A stretch of 64,000 nucleotides of DNA, from positions 124,001 to 188,000 of the forward strand of contig JACKAO010000007.1 in the NCBI GenBank assembly GCA_020635035.1, given 5' to 3'. Shown here piece after piece: positions 60,300-64,000 of the stretch (its first letter is position 1; every line of letters begins with the position of its first letter). The notes beneath the pieces are model-generated. The model was not told the DNA's origin. It worked only from the letters and a program-made list of their open reading frames with translations, and did not search any database. This stretch comes from Calditrichia bacterium (GTDB taxonomy: Bacteria; Calditrichota; Calditrichia; Calditrichales; J004). Both the position numbers and the translations under genes were made by a program.

Positions 60300-61559
60300 A
60301 TGTTACGAAAAGTCGGGTATGGTACAAAACTCGTCAGAGATTTTAATGAATTAAATATATTACGTTTTATAAAAGACTTCGGTCCTTTATCCCGCGCCCA
60401 ATTATCAAAAAAGTATCGCATTTCAAAAGCGACCGTCTCCGAGATTATAGCTAAACTTATTAAGAATGGTTTTGTAATGGAAATAGGGATGGGTGAATCC
60501 AGTAAATTAGGCGGCCGGAAACCCGTTATGCTGGAGTTTAATCCAAAGGTAGGTTATGCAATCGGGATAGAAATAAAACGCGATCATGCCAGAATTTGTT
60601 TAACGGATTTAAACGCCCAGGTTTACCGTCGGGATACCATACAATATCCGCAAAAATCAACCTTATCTGCAATATTATCAAAACTATTTCCCATCATAGA
60701 AGAATACATGAATGAAAAATGGATTAAGCTTTCCAAGCCGATGGGCATTGGTGTTTCTGTGCCCGGGCTGATTGACTATAAAAATGGCTGCATTCTGGAA
60801 TCTGATACCTTGAAAGATTGGGAAGGGATACAAATTAAAAAAATATTTGAAGAAGAGTTTGGCATTGAGACATATATCGAAAATGACGTAAAAGCAATGA
60901 CATTTGGTGAATTTCGTTTCGGAAATGGAAAAAATGTAAAGAACATGGTTTTTCTGTGGGTTGGTGACGGAACAAGTGCCGGAATTGTTATAAACGGTGA
61001 ACTTTATCGCGGGGTTACTGCAAGTGCTGGTGAAGTCGGTTTTTACGAATTAGGGCATTATATAAAAGATTCAGAAGAATTTCACTGGCTGTACAACGGG
61101 CATAATACATTCGCTGAAATATTGTCTGAAAAAGGAATGATGGAAGCGGCTGACCGGGGCATAAAAGATAAATTCTCAACAACAATAGAAACCGGGAATA
61201 TCGATCTGGACATTATAATGAAAAAAGCTGCAGGTGAAGATCCGCTGGCTTTGGAACTGTTGAAAGAATATGCTGGAATTTTAGGGATTTTATGTATAAA
61301 CCTGATTAATACCTTAAATCCTGAAATTATGCTTATTGGTGGTGATCATCTTGCCCATAATACGCTGTTGATGGATTATATAAAAGAAAGAGTAAAGAAA
61401 GATGCTCTGCACACACCTATCATGGCAGTTAGAATTAAAAACGCCGGACTCAAAGAAGCATCAGGTGTTCTTGGTTCTGTTGGGTTGGTACTGGATGATA
61501 TATTTTACAGTGATCAATTGAACCTGGAACGATATCGTAAAATCTTCGGTAATAATTAG
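60300..61559 (+). CDS. ROK-family transcriptional regulator with degenerate sensor domain
   Basis: The 419-residue protein has an N-terminal winged helix (ILRFIKDFGPLSRAQLSKKY, ISKATVSEIIAKL) and a ROK kinase-like domain with GVSVPGLID, ENDVKAM (Asp196 at the catalytic position) and VGDGTSAGIV. Where ROK proteins have G-E-x-G-H and the zinc motif C-x-C-G-x2-G-C, this one has GEVGFYEL with Phe248 and no cysteines. Sugar kinase activity and zinc binding are therefore doubtful. It probably acts as a sugar-responsive repressor, NagC/XylR-like, of itself and perhaps of the divergent DUF4954-LOG genes. No ribosome-binding site stands out beyond ACAGGA at 60288-60293. Confidence 0.9.
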   Translation: MLRKVGYGTKLVRDFNELNILRFIKDFGPLSRAQLSKKYRISKATVSEIIAKLIKNGFVMEIGMGESSKLGGRKPVMLEFNPKVGYAIGIEIKRDHARICLTDLNAQVYRRDTIQYPQKSTLSAILSKLFPIIEEYMNEKWIKLSKPMGIGVSVPGLIDYKNGCILESDTLKDWEGIQIKKIFEEEFGIETYIENDVKAMTFGEFRFGNGKNVKNMVFLWVGDGTSAGIVINGELYRGVTASAGEVGFYELGHYIKDSEEFHWLYNGHNTFAEILSEKGMMEAADRGIKDKFSTTIETGNIDLDIIMKKAAGEDPLALELLKEYAGILGILCINLINTLNPEIMLIGGDHLAHNTLLMDYIKERVKKDALHTPIMAVRIKNAGLKEASGVLGSVGLVLDDIFYSDQLNLERYRKIFGNN

Positions 61560-61652
61560 AATACAAATTTGCTTTAATAAATTACTTTTCAGATTGAAAA
61601 ATAATCGCTGCTTCTTTAACTTAACTGCTTGTCATAAAAAGCTTATAAATCT

Positions 61653-62780
61653 TTGAAATTTCAATTAGAACACACAGATAGCCAATCAAAAGCGCGAGCA
61701 GCTTGCCTCCAAACTGATCATGGTGAAATTCTAACACCTGTCTTTATGCCTGTAGGAACTCAGGCGTCTGTCAAAACACAGAGCCCGAGAGATTTAGAAG
61801 AACTCAAAGCTCAAATTATTTTAGGCAATACCTATCATTTATATTTACGCCCCGGAGCAGATTTAATTGCCAAATTCGGTGGGCTTCACCGTTTTATGAA
61901 TTGGCCTAAGCCTATACTGACCGATAGTGGCGGATTTCAGGTATACAGCCTTAAAGAGTTGCGAAATATAGACAAAAACGGAGTACGTTTCCAATCTCAC
62001 ATCGACGGTTCTTATCATACTTTTACACCACAAAATGTGCTTGAAACTCAGCGTAAGATAGGCAGTGATATAATGATGCTTCTTGATGAGTGCCCACCCC
62101 ATGATGCATCTTTTGAATATGTTGAAGAATCAAATCAATTAACTCTTGATTGGGCCAGAATTGCCCGTGAGCAATATGCAAATTCTGAACCATATCATGG
62201 CTACAATCAATGGTTGTTCGGGATTGTTCAGGGCGGTACTTTTGAAAAATTACGGGAAATAAGTCTAAATGGTCTGATTGATCTCGATTTCCCCGGATAT
62301 GCGATTGGCGGACTTGCAGTAGGCGAGACAAAAGATAAGATGTACGGTATTACAGGTTTTTGTACTGATTACCTGCCGGAAAATAAACCGCGCTATCTCA
62401 TGGGGGTTGGCACCCCGCAGGATCTTTTAAATTGCGTTGAACGGGGTGTAGATATGTTTGATTGTGTAATGCCTACCCGCAATGCACGCAATGGAACAGT
62501 ATTTTTATGGGATGGTAGACTGGTTATTAAAGCCGGGAGACATAAGACTGAAGAGCAACCCATTGATGAAACATGCAAATGCTATACTTGTCAGAATTTT
62601 TCGCGGGCATATATACGACACTTATTGAATGTTGATGAAGTTCTTGGAATCTGGCTGACGACGCATCATAATTTACATTTTTATCTCGAATTGATGCGAA
62701 ATTGCCGTGAGCAAATTCTTAAAAACAATTATGTGAAATGGAAGAATGAAGTTATAAATAATATGAATAAATTAAATTAA
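61653..62780 (+). CDS. tgt: Queuine tRNA-ribosyltransferase (tRNA-guanine transglycosylase)
   Basis: Tgt exchanges guanine-34 of Asp, Asn, His and Tyr tRNAs for preQ1 in queuosine synthesis. The 375 residues begin with TTG at 61653. Motifs are FMPVGTQASVKTQ, LGNTYHLYLRPG, LTDSGGFQVYSL (catalytic Asp), GGLAVGE, MGVGTP, FDCVMPTRNARNG (second Asp) and the zinc ligands CKCYTC plus a downstream His. It is followed after 16 bases by yajC, a common order. Confidence 0.97.
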   Translation: MKFQLEHTDSQSKARAACLQTDHGEILTPVFMPVGTQASVKTQSPRDLEELKAQIILGNTYHLYLRPGADLIAKFGGLHRFMNWPKPILTDSGGFQVYSLKELRNIDKNGVRFQSHIDGSYHTFTPQNVLETQRKIGSDIMMLLDECPPHDASFEYVEESNQLTLDWARIAREQYANSEPYHGYNQWLFGIVQGGTFEKLREISLNGLIDLDFPGYAIGGLAVGETKDKMYGITGFCTDYLPENKPRYLMGVGTPQDLLNCVERGVDMFDCVMPTRNARNGTVFLWDGRLVIKAGRHKTEEQPIDETCKCYTCQNFSRAYIRHLLNVDEVLGIWLTTHHNLHFYLELMRNCREQILKNNYVKWKNEVINNMNKLN

Positions 62781-62796
62781 AAGCGGAGAATAAATT

Positions 62797-63126
62797 ATGC
62801 ATACTTTTTTATTATTTTTTCAACAAGCACCGGATACACCCAGCACCTTAATGTCTTTTCTGCCATTCATCCTTATAATGGTAATTATTTATTTTTTAAT
62901 GATGCGTCCGCAAATTAAAAAACAAAAAGAAAAACAAAAGATGCTTGAAGAATTGAAAAAAGGTGATAATGTAATTACCCGTGGGGGAATAAAAGGCAAG
63001 ATTATGGGTTTTGCTGATGAAAATAAAACTGTAATCGTTAAAGTTGATGATAACGTAAAACTGAATATTGATAAAGGGGCAATTGAATTGGTTGTCCCTA
63101 CCGGAAAACCGGCGGAGGCAAAATAA
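62797..63126 (+). CDS. yajC: Preprotein translocase subunit YajC
   Basis: YajC is an accessory subunit of the SecDF-YajC complex. The 109-residue protein has one N-terminal membrane span (FLPFILIMVIIYFLMMRPQ), then the cytoplasmic domain with KKQKEKQKMLEELKKGDNVITRGG and a short beta-rich part. AGCGGAG upstream is the ribosome-binding site. secD and secF are not downstream; fmt begins 3 bases after the stop. Confidence 0.95.
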   Translation: MHTFLLFFQQAPDTPSTLMSFLPFILIMVIIYFLMMRPQIKKQKEKQKMLEELKKGDNVITRGGIKGKIMGFADENKTVIVKVDDNVKLNIDKGAIELVVPTGKPAEAK

Positions 63127-63129
63127 TTT

Positions 63130-64000
63130 ATGCGTATTGTTTTTATGGGGACTCCCGATTTTGCGGTAGAGTCCCTTAAAGCAATAACTAAGTCTGATCA
63201 CGAAATTTGTGCTGTTGTAACGATACCGGACAAGCAACAGGGCAGAGGCTTAAAATCAAAACCTTCTCCTGTTAAAGAATTTGCTTTAATACACGGCTAT
63301 GAAATACTGCAGCCGGAAAAGTTAAAAGACGATATTTTTATTAGTAAACTGAAAAACTATCAAGCCGATTGTTTTGTTGTCGTTGCTTTTAAAATCCTTC
63401 CTAAAGAAATATTTTCAATCCCTGCCCTTGGTACAATCAATGTTCACGGCTCACTTCTTCCTGCATATCGTGGGGCTGCACCAATAAACTGGGTATTAAT
63501 AAATGGTGAGCAAAATAGTGGTGTTACTACCATGATTATCAATGCGAATGTAGATACCGGTGATATTTTGCTCCAGGATACAGTAAAAATAAATCCTGAT
63601 ATGGATGCAGGTACTTTGCATAATATACTTGCTGAAAAAGGCGCAGATCTATTAATTGAAACCCTTAAAAAAGTTCAATCAGGTAAAATCCAGCCTATAA
63701 CTCAGGATAATTCATTAGCTTCTAAGGCACCTAAAATAACTCCTGAACTGTCAGTAATAGATTTTAACAGAAAAGCATTAGATGTTCATAATCTGATTCG
63801 TGGCTTAAGCCCCTATCCGGCTGCGTATACATTCTGGAATTCCAAAAAACTGAAGTTTTATAAAACAAAAGTGAGTTTGGACAATGCGAAAAGTTTTGGG
63901 CCTGGCGAAATTACGGATGTTGGAAAGGATTTCTTAAAAATAAAGTGTGCTCAAGGATCGATTGAAGTTTATGAAATTCAATTAGAAGGTAAAAAAAGGA
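63130..64000 (+). CDS. fmt: Methionyl-tRNA formyltransferase (partial, C-terminus outside window)
   Basis: I read this frame directly from ATG 63130 (RIVFMGTPDFAVESLKAI) to the window end, 290 codons without a stop. The catalytic region NVHGSLLPAYRGAAPINWV carries the Asn-x-His pair, and the Asp of the triad lies in NANVDTGDILL. After residue about 200 the C-terminal OB-like domain begins (LSPYPAAYTFWNSKKLKFY). The usual length is about 315 residues, so only the last 20-30 are missing. Formylation of initiator tRNA is the expected role. It starts 3 bases after yajC. Confidence 0.96.
   Translation, partial: MRIVFMGTPDFAVESLKAITKSDHEICAVVTIPDKQQGRGLKSKPSPVKEFALIHGYEILQPEKLKDDIFISKLKNYQADCFVVVAFKILPKEIFSIPALGTINVHGSLLPAYRGAAPINWVLINGEQNSGVTTMIINANVDTGDILLQDTVKINPDMDAGTLHNILAEKGADLLIETLKKVQSGKIQPITQDNSLASKAPKITPELSVIDFNRKALDVHNLIRGLSPYPAAYTFWNSKKLKFYKTKVSLDNAKSFGPGEITDVGKDFLKIKCAQGSIEVYEIQLEGKKR

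Noticed and set aside
1..64000. tRNA, rRNA, CRISPR, insertion sequence or prophage
   Set aside because: I saw no cloverleaf-like segment in the gaps, no spaced direct-repeat array, no transposase or integrase, and no phage structural gene.

Overview
The window is AT-rich bacterial chromosome, densely packed with about 54 protein genes. I saw no rRNA, tRNA, insertion sequence, prophage or CRISPR array. The gene set points to the FCB (Fibrobacteres-Chlorobi-Bacteroidetes) superphylum: a type IX secretion sortase of the PorU family with its own C-terminal sorting-type domain, a Reg_prop/Y_Y_Y sensor, DUF4954, a YbeY with an Asp in place of the third histidine, and a KorAB ferredoxin-dependent 2-oxoacid oxidoreductase. 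The mixture (DUF4388 proteins, SpoIIE-type sensor phosphatase, many Shine-Dalgarno sites) fits Calditrichota-like or Ignavibacteria-like lineages better than classical Bacteroidia, but this placement is inference and no marker here settles it.

Layout. (1) 1-4368, minus: rlmN, adk, a beta-propeller lipoprotein and a membrane GAF sensor that leads into a SpoIIE-type phosphatase cut by the window edge. (2) 4463-5446, plus: a lone MoxR ATPase. (3) 5449-13862, minus: SDR oxidoreductase, enolase, an FtsB/DivIC-like protein, an unknown outer-membrane barrel and PorU. (4) 13994-19546, plus: a Reg_prop sensor that lacks an ATPase domain, an acyl-CoA dehydrogenase and a HipA-like kinase/DUF3037 pair. 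(5) 19599-22849, minus: MATE transporter and hybrid histidine kinase. (6) 23055-57173: a 34 kb run entirely on the plus strand. It carries mtaB-miaB, panD, an acyl-CoA dehydrogenase, a 7TM-HD phosphohydrolase, ybeY, a CNNM/CorC protein, trpE-trpG, an aminotransferase, a rhodanese/MauE pair, mutM, SAM hydrolase, a YbbR protein, tsaD, a VWA-like membrane protein, tag, a TIGR01777 epimerase, yifB and korA-korB. It ends in a signalling block: HD-GYP response regulator, LapA-like, SPOR, Crp/Fnr, histidine kinase, small membrane protein and two cyclic-nucleotide-binding/DUF4388 proteins. (7) 57170-60088, minus: LOG family protein and DUF4954. (8) 60300-64000, plus: a ROK regulator with a degenerate sensor, then tgt-yajC-fmt, the last cut by the window edge.

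Themes. Translation and RNA maintenance dominate the housekeeping set (RlmN, MtaB, MiaB, TsaD, YbeY, Tgt, Fmt). TsaD and MtaB act in succession on the same base, A37 of ANN-decoding tRNAs. DNA base repair is represented by MutM and Tag. Signalling is unusually rich, and the most distinctive block is 49755-57173. There two receiver-like domains have lost their acidic metal-binding pair (Asn-Asn in both), and three neighbouring proteins keep a phosphate-binding-cassette signature of cyclic-nucleotide domains although no nucleotide cyclase is visible. This is my best candidate for an undescribed signalling system. Other candidates are the kinase without an ATPase domain at 13994-17020, the HipA-like/DUF3037 pair, the CxxxxC-rhodanese/MauE pair, and the LOG/DUF4954 pair beside a zinc-less ROK regulator.
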